A DNA stretch of 64,000 bases. It comes from Periplaneta americana (taxonomy: Eukaryota > Arthropoda > Insecta > Blattodea > Blattidae). The position numbers and the translations under genes were made by a program. The notes below the pieces were generated by a model. That model did no database searches. It was not told where the DNA came from and saw only the letters and a list, made by a program, of their open reading frames with translations. Location of the stretch: contig NW_027185502.1 in NCBI RefSeq assembly GCF_040183065.1, forward strand, positions 819,501 through 883,500, given 5' to 3'. Of this stretch, positions 39,336-50,642 are shown piece by piece (position 1 is the first letter of the stretch; each line of letters starts with the position of its first letter).

Positions 39336-39639
39336 GTTATTTATTATTTTTATTGTAATTATTTACAAGACTATAAACAGTGAGTTCATTATGTCCCTTT
39401 TCACACTGCGTATTGTGATATTTCTCTCTGTGATATTAACATTTTATATAATGAAAAATAAAATTAGTTAGAATCAGTGTCTGCAGCTTCACGCACGTGC
39501 TGGTCCCTTTCAATTGGTTTCGGGGGACTTTAAATTGTTACAGCACCAAAATAAGTACGGATTTAGAAAACTGAAACATTGCTCTTGAATGTCGCTTCAT
39601 GTGTGCAAAGAATATTGTGATGAGATGAAACCAACGGTT
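39336..39639. other. Non-coding, nothing recognised
   Basis: Mixed-composition sequence without a convincing frame. It may be the far end of the transposase remnant that follows. Confidence 0.4.
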
Positions 39640-39875
39640 TTTATGTGACAATCAATTGCAGAAAACCACAAGACTCTGAACATCATCTCCTTCAAGCTGC
39701 TGGTGCATGGTGATGTGGTAAGGAACCCTCCACACCGTTGTCTGACTAATATCAGATTCCCTAGCAATTCTCCTGGTCGAGTCGTGAGGATTGACAAGAA
39801 CGGCAGCAATGACATCAGCAGATCTCTCGTCTGTCACATCTATTTTGACTGGTTAGGCTGCAGCTGTCCAGTTGC
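39640..39875 (-). pseudogene. N-terminal helix-turn-helix remnant of a Tc1/mariner-like transposase
   Basis: On the minus strand, DERSADVIAAVLVNPHDSTR then RIARESDISQTTVWRV has the spacing of a DNA-binding helix-turn-helix, and the following EGDDVQSLVVFCN fits the linker of insect IS630/mariner-type transposases. No catalytic domain follows and a stop interrupts at about 39,652. Superfamily placement is from memory of similar N-termini. Confidence 0.5.
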
Positions 39876-39879
39876 TGTA

Positions 39880-40684
39880 CATGAAAGTATGCTACTTTGT
39901 ATTGTATATATTTGTATAGTTTTGGCCGATGAATTGTATATGCTTTAAATTGAATAGTAATCTATATAGCTCTACTGATAAATTGCTTGTGTTTGTAATT
40001 TGAAGTAGTTTGCATGATATGTATTATCAATTTCTGTATATCACAACTGGTTGAATTGTTTATGCCTTAAATTTAATTAACTTGTTTTGTATTATAATAT
40101 AGCTCAACTTATGAATGATCGTTTGTGTTTGTAAATTTAATAATCTGATTGGCTATGTATTGTATACTTTTACTAGAGCCATCGATGTAGCTCAGTCGGC
40201 AGACTCACTGGGCTGCTGATCCGGAGCTGCGTTCGGGCTTGGGTTGGATCCCCCTTTGGTCTTTGGTTTCTTCCGAGGTTTTCCCCAGCGGTGGGACTGA
40301 AGCCGGATGGTCTATGGCGAGTCCTTGGCATCAACCCCTTTGATTTGATTACCTGGTTGGCTTTTTCCGAGGTTTCCCCCACCAAAAGGCAAATGCCAGG
40401 TAATATTTTGGCGAGTCCTCGGACCTCATCTCATCTCACTACATCTCGCCAAAATGTAAATGTAAAAAAAAAAAATGTAAAAAAAAATGTAAAAAATTGC
40501 ACACAATTGTAAAAATTGTAGAAAATTACTAAATTGTAAAACTATAAAAATTTGTAGAAATTGTAATTGTAATATTGTAAAATGTTGACTTGATCCACAT
40601 CTTAAAGCTTCATTGCTCATGTAAGATCTATGGAATAAAATAAATGAATGAATGAATGAATGAATGAATGAATGAATGAATGAA
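39880..40684 (+). mobile_element. Composite repeat with tRNA-like SINE (family 2) and (AATG)n tail
   Basis: The first 280 bases are AT-rich with internally repeated phrases (tttgtgtttgtaa, gctttaaattgaat). At 40,180 a tRNA-like head starts: atgtagctcagtcggcagac resembles a box A and gggttggatcccc a weak box B. The body contains two versions of a phrase, ttccgaggttttcccc and ttccgaggtttccccc, and a degenerate TGTAAA repeat at 40,455-40,580. The end ggaataaaataaatg leads into an (AATG)n microsatellite at 40,638-40,684, typical of a SINE that borrows a LINE 3' tail. Confidence 0.65.
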
Positions 40685-41120
40685 CGAGCACAAGACTGAC
40701 GAGCACTTTGCGGTTATAAACACTGGGCAGCCCGGAAGCTTCTACGAGATTCGCCCACTATCACCAACATAACAAAACCTTCTTGAGTTGTGTAAACCAT
40801 TACTGTTTGTAGTACGTAGTAGGTATTTGTAATCATTCTTAACTTTTAGATATTTATTTTATTAGTCACAAAAGTAATTGCATAACTTGAAAAATGTACT
40901 TACGTAGGTACAGAGAAAACAAAATACTTTCTTCTTAATGTAGGCCTACATTGTTGGGCAATTCCATCTGAGCTTATTACCTGGCTAAGTGCACTGGCCG
41001 TACTGTATTGTGGTGACTAAAGGAAATGCTGCTGTGCGAGCAAAGAGAAGGGGTAGTTTACTTGTATTCACCCCTCGACGGTGCTGCCGGCCACCAGGTC
41101 TATACTCAGCCAGGTAATTG
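40685..41120. other. Non-coding with a short inverted-repeat unit at 40,978-41,118
   Basis: ttacctggct (40,978-40,987) and agccaggtaa (41,109-41,118) are exact inverted repeats bounding 141 bases that also contain ggccaccaggtctatactc. This looks like a small MITE. I found no certain target duplication. There is no coding signal. Confidence 0.4.
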
Positions 41121-43946
41121 TGCGTGTGTAGGCCTACTGTGTTAACATTAAATGAAATAATCTTGTTTATATTTTCTTCTTGTAACATTTCTCAATATTA
41201 ACGATTAGCTTCTCGTACGTTTCCTTATGGGAAGATCAGGAATTGGTAAAAACGTTTCTTACGTACGAAAGCTGTTTGTTTTCAAGAGCTCTATCAAATG
41301 CTATGCTATTTCACCCGACTCCCATTTGAAATTATAAAGTGATACGCCACTGACCCTACTTCCTGTTAGGGCTGATTGCTGAAATCAAGCTCAAGTGAAA
41401 GTTCACATGTGGTTTAGTTTAAATATTTTTGTCTCGGAAAATTTTAATGCACTAGTTTTCAAAATAAATGACTGTTACGGGTGATCTCAATCACCCTGTA
41501 TAAGTACATTTTAATACTAAACATGTTTCTGTATCCCAAAACAATGAATTTTGATCCCTTCTACAAGAGTAAAAATTAAAGAATATTTTTAAAAAGCATA
41601 ATTCTGAAAGAAGAATGTATGATGTAATGTGGAAGAATAAATTAAGCGAGTCTGATTAAATTTACGTACTGTAGCAGAAGAAATTAAAATTAACGAAAGA
41701 ATACAATTTAAAGACGAAATACCAGCACTGTACTCGTGGGACTACAGATCCAAATTTCTATGACTAGAAATTGTAAATCCTTAATTATATGACATTACAT
41801 TGCTTCTACTCACTGTTATGCATAATGTGATTTTATAGCAGTAAAAAAGCTGAAAAAGTAATAAACTTTGGAAATTTAGTTATAAATCTGTTGAATTCTA
41901 ACAAAACTCTAGCAAAGTCACATAAAATAATCAGTAATCGATTTATTAGTTCGCATTTCTAGTTACATTAGTCATCCAAATTAATCTGAATTAAAATGAA
42001 AAGTTTACAAGTAAATATGATGAAAGTACAATAATAATTTTTGTGCGAGATCGTGCGTATTTGCTTGGTTTCCGCACAAAACCAATCCACGGAAAGTCTA
42101 AAATTCCACATTCAGTATTCCCAACCTAACACACATAACAATTTCCCTCTTCTTACCGCTTAAGTGACATATTGATTTTACTGCTTAGGCTTTTAACATA
42201 TTATTTTTAGAGACGTTCAATATAGTCATAATTATAAATTGGAAACTTACCACTGCAATTTCACCTAAATTGCACTGTTAATTATTTTTTTAAATATTTA
42301 CAAAAATTAAGTAAACTCTACAACTCCACTAAAGTTACTGCATTCGTGATGCATTAAGGAAGCAGTGAAAAAATCAACAAGATTCCAGACTCATCATAGA
42401 CTGGGGAAAAAAAAAAGACATGTATATCACGGCCTGCTGGAGTATAGTAAACACAGAAAACATTTTAAAGCAACAATGTTGAAGATAGATATTTTTGTTT
42501 TGTAAATTTGCCGTCATTGAACAGAAACCAAGATGGAGATTTCATTGCACCTAATTAGAAATTCCTCTTTCAGGTATGTAATAAACGATCTTCGCACAAA
42601 ATAATGTACGATACACGAGCGGTATGTTTTCTTTCAATTCTCGGAAATTCTCGGAAACTTTTCCTCGAACATGAAAACTTCAACATACCGCTCTTGTAAC
42701 GCATATTACTGTTACAGTCCATATGTACATTATTCTTAATAAAGCAGTCTGCATTGTTATATAATCAAGATCATACATCATACATCCACTGGTTTAGTTG
42801 CACGTGAACGCATCACAATGCCATTCCGAAAAATAAAAGTGTATGCATATCGGAACGTGAGGATGCCAAACTTGACACCCAGTACAAGTTCATTTGGCGA
42901 TTGCAAAATTGATCAGCATAGTTCCTGCAAATATTCCTTTCAACTAAATCACTGCATGCTTCAATACTTACTGGTATTGTGATGCAGACATTTCAGTTCG
43001 CACTTCCAGTACCTCGAAAATTGTGATTTGTGTATTTCCTAGTAAAATACTGCTGTAAAATACTTGAACAAACAGGCGCCAAAACCTTTGATAATGTACT
43101 ATTTCGTTATTAGAATTTCATACTTCCAACTAGTAAAACAGCGTTGGAAATAATTTACAAAACTAATATGTGATTTTCGACACACGACAATATTTCACTA
43201 CATGTGTGAATTACAATATGATGTACATTAGCAATACCTTTTCCAGTCTTTATCTAAGCGAATTCAACGTTTCTCTTACTGGTATGAAATTTAGTGCATC
43301 TTTTCCAAAAATATAATATTTTCAAAAAGAGGAATGTGTGTGAAGAAAACTATGAATCACTATATTACTGAGATAATGTATTAATCAGACAGTGCAGAGG
43401 ATTTTACTGAACGTTAAGCATATGTCAGTTGCAGGGGGGTCTCTCCCTCTGCATGCCAAGGACATAACGTCTTGTCACTGTGTAGGGACCGAAAATCCGC
43501 TGTCTGGTCGCGACATACAGACGGAATGATCAAATGATATGAAATCTAAAAATATTATGATAACAGTTATAATGAGAACTGATGTGAATGAAATTAATAA
43601 TGTATAGTCAGTGGCGACTTGCTTTATTGAACATATAGCAGAGCATCATCTCCTTAAATCGAATCAATCTTACTAATGTTAATAGAATACACACCAATTT
43701 ATGCTACACATTACGTGAGTCTTTGAAAGACACTAGAAGAGCAAGTGCAATTGTGTAGTTCTCTCAGAGGCTCAGTTCAAATGTGCCATATTCTTCTATT
43801 CCAGCCCCTAAGCAGAACAGAATGAATGTTACCTACTGACATTAAGCGGATGATGATTCAACACCAGACATTTAATTCCTTGGTCATGTTAGGATGGCAC
43901 CAGACCATCACTTGACACAAACATAAGATAAAGAATACATTCCAGG
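41121..43946. other. Gene-free AT-rich stretch
   Basis: No open frame has coding character, and no exon with flanking splice signals was seen. A possible repeat copy lies at about 42,360-42,720. Within it, gagcggtatgtt near 42,618 and aacataccgctc near 42,682 form a 12-base inverted repeat, and that segment looks like one I associate with dispersed insect repeats. The rest is unassigned. Confidence 0.5.
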
Positions 43947-44210
43947 TTATTGTGCAACTAGTTCAGAGTTGATATCCATAGTGATATTCCCCAGATACAG
44001 CGAAAAAAACAAACACAATAATAATGATGATAATAATAATATGAATTTATTTTTGTCGCTGATATGGTACACAGGTATTGAGTACAACAGGTTCCTGAAT
44101 AAGGATTGCAGCTGTTTGAGTTTTAAAATTTCTAATTGTTCAACAAGAGTTCGCAAAACAATCCAAACTATTGAAATTATGAATTGAATATATACAAATT
44201 GTCGTTTTTC

Positions 44211-44211
<1 letters not shown>

Positions 44212-44254
<43 letters not shown>
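44212..44254. repeat. (TTA)n microsatellite
   Basis: About 14 tandem TTA/ATT units directly flank the Helitron terminus at 44,255. Related ATT units lie on its other side (45,378-45,395), so the element appears to have inserted into the microsatellite. Confidence 0.95.
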
Positions 44255-44255
<1 letters not shown>

Positions 44256-45377
44256 TAGCCATACCCATGCGCTCCGCTGCACCCGTTAGAAATAAATATA
44301 AAATAATTACATAATTAAAATACGACATTTGATCCAGGGAACATTCGTGTTTGATTGAAGGATAAATCGTTTAATATGTTACTTAATTTAAATTGCATCC
44401 AAATAATTAAAATGCGATCATTTTGGTCCAGAGACACTCACTTGGTGCAATGACAATTCCTTTAACATGTTTCTTAATTTTTATTACATGCAACCATAGT
44501 TTAATGAAGATTGACATCATTTAGATTTAATGTGTATATTTTATTTTACTTGTTATAGGTTTCCATTGAATTATGGTAATAACTTAATTTTAACCCTTGT
44601 TTTCTACGTATTCAGTAAATGGCACTTGGCCCACTATGGTACTGAACCCTTCAAATAACTTAAATTATATTATATAATATTACATATTATATTATATTAT
44701 ATCAGAAGTTACTGTAATAACATTATAGCATTATGTCCATCTAGAGAAACTACACTTTCCAGTGGTGAAATAATAATTAATTATACAAATCGGTTAATTT
44801 AGCTTCCGATATTACTTCATACAAACACAGAAACATTCTCTGTAGGCTATCTTTCATAGCTTTCGATTGTTGCTGTCCAAGGCCCCTTATAGTCTAAATC
44901 ATTTGTTTTTTAATTCATTACACGGCCTTAGATGGCAGTTTTTTTATTTTAAAACTCATTTATCTCATTAAATATCAGTCCTATCAAAATTTTTCAAGGA
45001 ATAAAACTTATCGCAAATTATTTTTAAAGAAACTTTTGTTATGTAACATTTTTCACAAAAATCAATAATAAGCGAGATATTTCGATTTATTTAATTCAGG
45101 CCCCCTTATAACCCCCCTTTTAAATGTATTTTGAATGCCATATAGCCTAAAATCTAAGTTACAACGAACTTAATTTATATTCCAATTTTCATCGAAATTC
45201 GTTCAGCCATTATCGCGTGAAAAGGTAACAAACATACAGACAGACATACAAACAAAAATTTCAAAAAAGCGATTTTCGGTTTCAGGGTGGTTAATTATAT
45301 ATGTTAGGACCAATTATTTTTGGAAAATCGAAAATTACCAGAAAAATTTCGGCTACAGATTTATTATTAGTAATAGA
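44255..45377 (-). mobile_element. Non-autonomous Helitron
   Basis: Read on the minus strand the 1,123-bp element starts TCTATTACTAATAATAAATC, close to the Helitron 5' pattern TCTMTAYTA. It ends GGGTATGGCTAG, the Helitron CTRR terminus. About 8-10 bases before CTAG there is a short imperfect hairpin (GTGC...GCAT around AGCGGAGC). The flanking bases are A on the 5' side and T on the 3' side, as expected for insertion into AT. There is no target duplication and no Rep/helicase coding sequence, so it depends on an autonomous partner. A short AT-palindromic stretch lies at 44,664-44,702. Confidence 0.78.
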
Positions 45378-46869
45378 TTATTATTATTATTATTGATGCA
45401 CTACCGAATTTCTGACCACAAGATGCCACTGACAAAGAATTTATCATAGCAGTAAACACAATTTAAGAAACACATTACCGGTACTATCAATTTCTCAAAT
45501 TCCATAATGACAAGAGATTCCATATGAATGTGAAATGTTTCAGAAATACGTTAAACATAATGAATATGAAGCTTTAATGAGGAAATTGCTTCAGGAAAAA
45601 ATGTCAAAATTTATGAATGGGAGTAGCCCCTAATGTTATCAGTCTTATACAGAAGTGTATGTATGAATGAATTTGAGGAACCTTATTTCAAAATAAACTT
45701 TACCCTCTGAATCTCTTTTCGGCTGTTCAAATGTGAAAGTTATTCTTGGTGCTAGGGGATATGTTACAATTCTGGCTGACAAGAACAGACACTTTTTTCA
45801 CAGAAAGATGATGGACAATTTTATTGAGAACCCTAGGACCAACTTTCCCAACACTGTCTTTGTCCTTCACAGATTTTATTTTAACCCATTATGAGTTTGT
45901 GGTAACACAAAATTACACCATTGGAAACATTTTTCAAGCTCCCTTTCAAAATTCTGTACATTTTTGCAAAATTATCCACGGATCTAAGTAAAAGAGATTT
46001 CAAGCTTTAAAATGATGTATTGCACAATTGTCTTTCACTCACTTTATGTCTGGTCTCTTCTGACTGGCTTCACCCCTAGCCAAAAGTGCCGTCGTTTTGG
46101 TAGTGCCGGTTATTTGGGTGCTGGATATGAAGGATTTTACTGTATATAGATACAAGCTTAGATTAGATTAGGATAGATGGGATGGATTGGATATATCAGA
46201 CAGACAAGCAGATATAGATACAGATATAGGTGGACGGGCAGGCAGGCAGGCAGATAACAAGAGAGAGGGGAAAGTGAGTGAAGAGTTCTATACTAAGTTT
46301 AGTTAATATCTAAAAGATACATTATGTTGCAATATTTAGTTTTATTCATAACACCATTCTGCATGGATTTTGTTGTTTTGAAATAAATGAGCATTTCTGA
46401 TTCACAATTTCACACTGATTGCAAAAATGAAATCTGTTTTCGCATACATCAGAATATTTTACAATTCAAAATTTTATGTTTTCAATATTTTTCGTAATAT
46501 AGTAATATTACAGTGTGCTTGTCGTTTGTTAAAAAGGCACAACAGCTTATAATTTAAACTTTATTACTTAAAATGTGACATAATATATTTTATTATGTTT
46601 GTATTTGATACTTATTAAAATCTACTGACTGTATCCACCCTTAGGGGATGTACAAAATTGTACCCTTTCCCTTACAATTAACTGAAGTTAAGACATCCGT
46701 TGTTTATTCTTGGAGATTTTTATCTGTCTGCACCCAACATTATCTATAGACAGGATGTTGAAATGTTTAGTGTCTCAGGTCATAAAAAATTATGAAGGAA
46801 ATATTTACTCTTAGAGATTGCTATTGAAACTAACAATGAATTAGAGAAATGACATAGGGTCCCTGTATA
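45378..46869. other. Non-coding, with a pogo/Tigger-like end near 46,139
   Basis: No gene is seen. The segment up to 46,139 ends ggatatgaaggattttactg followed by TA. Its reverse complement CAGTAAAATCCTTCATA is also seen near 56,220 and has the look of pogo/Tigger inverted-repeat ends that duplicate TA. Internal coding sequence is not recognisable. Confidence 0.4.
46140..46275. repeat. Degenerate GATA/GACA/GGCA microsatellite
   Basis: Imperfect runs such as gatatagatacagata, acagacagac and ggcaggcaggcag follow each other, ending in a GA-rich stretch. Confidence 0.8.
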
Positions 46870-47061
46870 TATATTTATTTATGGAAGTGCAATCCAGCTT
46901 ATGAGGCTACAGATTTCCTTACTGAGATAATAAACCTATCCCGTTTTAAAAGTTTCAAAATTAGAAGTTCAATTTTGTGTTGTTGGTTGTCGTGTAAAAG
47001 TAAAGTGTGTGAGTTCTCATTTTTCTGCGAGAGTACGACATAATAGTGTTGTTTCATAGAA

Positions 47062-47950
47062 ATGTCGAAACGTGGTTGTGTAAATGATCCAAATTTGTTT
47101 TGCTATATATGTGGGTCATATACGTTAGTAAAACAGAGACAGAATATAACAGCTTTTGTAAAGAATACTTACTTTCAATATTTTGGCATTAAGTTAGGAG
47201 ACCAGGACAAATCCTGGTGCCCCCATAAAGTATGTCGTAGTTGTGTTGAAGAGTTGAGAAGTTGGAAAAATGGAAAAAGGAAGTCATTGCCCTATGATTT
47301 GGAGGGAACCTACAAATCATAGAGACGACTGTTATTTTTGTACAGTTAAGGTAGCTGGATATACTGCTAAAAACAAGAAAGATATTCTATATCCTAACAT
47401 TCCCTCTGCCATTCGGCCTGTACCTCATGGTCCTGATATTCCCGTTCCGCTACCCCCTGAATCAGATACATTGCCATCTGGTTCCAGAAGCACTGAAATT
47501 GAATCTCCAGTGGATCATACTTATGAACCAGGCAATACTGGTGATGATAGATGTTTTAATCAAAGTGAGCTTAATGATTTAGTGAGGGATTTAAATTTGC
47601 CTAAAGAATCAGCAGAACTATTAGGTTCTGAGTTAAAAGAAAAGAAAGTATTGGCTGAAGGTACATATTTTTCATGGTACTGGCATCGTCAGAAGGAACT
47701 TGTCCCTTTTTTTTTTGCTGAAGAAGAAAATTTAGTGTATTTCCAAGACACCCTTGCCATCTTAAAATTTTATAACGTATACTATAATTCCAAAGAGTGG
47801 AGGTTCTTCATAGATTCTTCTCAGAAAAGTCTTAAATGTGTTTTGCTTCATAATGGAAACATTGCGGACTATTGCTGGATATTAAAAAGGGACTGCTCTG
47901 AACAACATGCAAGGAGGTCAAGGAGGAGAAAATTTGAAGTGCAATATTGA
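47062..47950 (+). pseudogene. Internally deleted copy of an uncharacterised zinc-motif protein family
   Basis: A first frame from the ATG at 47,062 has Cys pairs in FCYICGSYT and CPHKVCRSC, then after a frameshift at about 47,285 a second frame continues PMIWREPTNHRDDCYFC, SAIRPVPHGP, LNDLVRDLNLPKESAELLGS and RFFIDSSQKSLKCVLLHNGN. I recognise this as an uncharacterised family repeated in several insect and cnidarian genomes, probably mobile-element linked. In members I remember, several hundred residues follow VLLHNGN. Here it jumps directly to ADYCWILKRD, a block from the far C-terminus, so the middle is missing. The frameshift removes the two or three residues usually between SLPY and PMIW. 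It lies about 490 bases beyond the Polr1A stop, on the opposite strand. Function unknown. Confidence 0.6.
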
Positions 47951-48438
47951 GGTAAGGTTATGAAAGTGCTTATAATTAATAATTAATATTAATTAATGAT
48001 AAATTAGTGACAAATAGCAAATTGTGGCCTAGTTTTTCTCACAAAAGTCTTGTTGAAAATAATTTTTATGACGTTTCACAAAGCTATAATTTCATTTCTA
48101 GTTATTCATGAACTGTCTGAAAACCTGACGTGATGGGGGAAAATGGAGATTATTTTCGAATTCAGCACAAAAAATCCGTTTGGAATCACCTATCAGATTG
48201 AAAACAACAGAAAATAAGTTCTGAAATGCAGAGCGGTGTAATCATTCTTATAACTTTCCACATGTCTTAATGAATTCCTCACGATTTGTCAATAATTATG
48301 CAGCTCATTTATCGTCTTGGATAATCGGAAGTAAGACATTATAAATTTGTAGCTGTACTTTTTTTTATATTACAATTACAGTATTCTGTTAAATACAAAG
48401 TTCCATTCTTTTACTTTAATTACACATTTCAATCCTCT
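47951..48438. other. Non-coding between the zinc-motif copy and Polr1A; holds the Polr1A 3' UTR
   Basis: AT-rich without a coding frame. The part next to 48,439 must contain the Polr1A 3' untranslated region on the minus strand. A variant signal ATTAAA lies on the minus strand near 48,415, and no canonical AATAAA is obvious close to the stop. Confidence 0.45.
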
Positions 48439-48551
48439 TCAAAACTGTGAAAAGGAATACTTCAGGAACAGATTGAACATCCCTGTTCCACCCATCACTG
48501 GCTGTCCAACCATCAGACGGCTTGTAGGCGACTGCAAGTCATCTCGTTTTC
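48439..48551 (-). CDS. Polr1A: Polr1A last exon, C-terminus of RNA polymerase I largest subunit
   Basis: The intron ends TTTCATTTTGCAG and the exon opens GAAAACGAG. With one G carried over from the previous exon it reads GKRDDLQSPTSRLMVGQPVM, then GGTGMFNLFLK and a stop at 48,439-48,441. This matches the final residues of the largest subunit of RNA polymerase I (human end: [21 protein letters not shown]), the part that follows the clamp/jaw region and closes the protein. The enzyme transcribes the rRNA precursor in the nucleolus. The last six residues, YSFSQF, replace the usual short basic tail and are probably lineage-specific. Confidence 0.88.
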
Positions 48552-48883
48552 CTGCAAAATGAAAGTATTCATAATTATACAACTAACATTAATATACTGT
48601 ATGTGGTAAAAACAGCAGTACAATACAGTAACTTCTAGTACTGATGATAATCAAGGAAATAATTAATTGTAGTAACTATTAACAGATTATGATGGTTAAT
48701 AATAAGGTAGGCCCACTTTGTACAGCAGAACTCTATTATCCGTGCTGATGAAGGGAGTGGACTCAATGGTTAATCCATACCATGATGAGAACCGATAAGC
48801 TAATACATTGAATTGGATCCGTCTATGCTTATCTACATAACAAATAATAAAGTTTTCGCACAGGCTTCTGCGGCTGGTGTACA

Positions 48884-48967
48884 TGGTGTGTGGATAAGCT
48901 TCGGGGCTTCTACTGCCACCAACACCAAAACAACGCGGTGGAAGCCCCGAAGCTTATCCACACACCA
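48884..48967. repeat. Perfect 27-base inverted repeat (hairpin)
   Basis: 48,884-48,910 and 48,941-48,967 are exact reverse complements around a 30-base loop. The arm contains gtgtggataagcttcgggg. It lies at the 3' end of the Penelope-like remnant and may belong to its terminal repeat. Confidence 0.93.
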
Positions 48968-49065
48968 AACAATAAAGTTATTTGTCACATTTTATTAGCT
49001 TGAACGTTTTCGGCTCCAAGGAGCCATCTTCAGAAAATTATGCCTGAGAAAACATATAAATAAGG

Positions 49066-49900
49066 ACGATGAAAGAGTAATGGAACGGAGAAAAATTCTC
49101 TCTGGCGCCGGGATTTGAACCCGGGTTTTCAGCTCTACGTGCTGATGCTTTATCCACTAAGCCACACTGGATACAACTCCGACGCCGGTTAGAATCATCT
49201 CAGATTAAGCTCCAACTCTTGGGTTCCCTCTAGTGGCCACCCTCTGCACTACGTCATAGATGTCTATGAACGCAGGACCGAAGTCGACACATGTGCTGAC
49301 GTGCACTCGATATGAGTGACTAGTTGGCCGGGATCCGACGAATAAGCGCCGTCCAGTGTGGCTTAGTGGATAAAGCATCAGCACGTAGAGCTGAAAACCC
49401 GGGTTCAAATCCCGGCGCCGGAGAGAATTTTTCTCCGTTCCATTACTCTTTCATCGTATGATGAAGCAGAATATCTGCATGGAAATATCATATGTACTTC
49501 GGTACATTAAAATAATATATATGATATGCGTAAATCACTTCGTGATTTAAGACGGCGCTTATTCTGTCGGATCCCGGCCAACTAGTCACTCATATCGAGT
49601 GCACCTCAGCACATGTGTGGACTTCGGTCCTGCATTCATAGACATCTATGACGTAGTGCAGAGGGCGGCCACTAGAGGAAACCCAAGAGTTGGAGCTTAA
49701 TCTGAGACGATTCTAACCGGCGTCGGAGTTGTATCCAGTGTGGCTTAGTGGATAAAGCATCAGCACGTAGAGCTGAAAACCCGGGTTCAAATCCCGGCGC
49801 CAGAGAAAATTTTTCTCCGTTCCATTACTCTTTCATCGTATGATGACGCAGAATATCTGCATGGAAATATCATATGTACTTCGATACATTAAAATAATAT
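49066..49900. mobile_element. Composite of three tRNA-like SINE units (family 3), one inverted
   Basis: Three tRNA-like modules, each with gtggcttagtggataaagc (box A-like) and gggttcaaatcccgg (box B with a perfect 5-bp T-stem), lie on the minus strand at about 49,105-49,175 and on the plus strand at about 49,355-49,425 and 49,735-49,805. The anticodon-like loop acgtaga would read GTA. An upstream leader (ggatcccggccaactagtca) precedes the first unit (minus) and the third (plus), making inverted arms of about 275 bases. The whole 835 bases are flanked by atataaataagg at 49,054-49,065 and 49,901-49,912, so they inserted, or were secondarily rearranged, between one target duplication. Confidence 0.8.
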
Positions 49901-50642
49901 ATATAAATAAGGGTTGGTACATACGTGTTATGTGATACAATGTGAGCAATAAGCAAGTTATGAGCCTCTGCTATAAACAATTATGAACTCCAAAGTGATT
50001 AAAAAGTAGTTAAAATAGGATAAAAGCTTATATAAGCTGTGATCAATAAAATATTAAAATAGAAAATGTTGTTCTGATTATAATTTGCTGAACCATCTCA
50101 GACAAAGGCTCCAGTATGTTGTCTTGAATGGAGACAATTCAACTGTAATATGGAATAAAATGTGGACCAAAATAATACATGCATAATAGGAAATTACAAA
50201 CTAATAACAATGAAATGTACTTATGTAAAGCTTAACAATGTTGAATCGTATACAAGCTTAATATAATAACATTAATATAATATCTGGTTACAAGCTTCGC
50301 GTACCGAATTATGGATGGAACAGTTGCTATTAATCTGAGTAATGTTATGAAATGGTTTAAGTGGGGTTTAATAAGTTATAAAATAATTATTAATATGTCT
50401 AAACAGCGTTATCTTGGGGTATAATGAATGAACAAACTTACAATCGTGTGTGTAGTAACGGTGCTTCCAAAGTCTATGATGGTAGAGAGCCAACTGTTGG
50501 GCGCGCTTCGTTTACAGGTATTACTAAACTTAGGTAGCAGCTGACGGTGGAAGGGAGGGGGGAAGTTGGTTATAGGCTGACAAGCAGGCACGTGGGTTGT
50601 GTATTCAGAGTGAAAAGTGGGTTGCGCAGATTGGGAACTTGT

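Noticed and set aside
43947..44328. Minus-strand frame with poly-Ile/Asn across the (TTA)n tract
   Set aside because: Microsatellite translation that runs into the Helitron terminus.
45400..45440. Third copy of the 30-base motif
   Set aside because: Only part (ccactgacaaagaa) resembles the other two and the flanks differ, so similarity may be chance.
48745..48800. Hammerhead ribozyme at ctgatgaag near 48,748
   Set aside because: The CTGATGA core is present but I cannot place the GAAA partner and three stems around it.
49105..49805. Three functional tRNA genes (anticodon-like GTA)
   Set aside because: The T-arm is perfect, but the acceptor stem does not pair properly and each unit continues into SINE leader and body sequence. 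The same structure recurs within a repeat.
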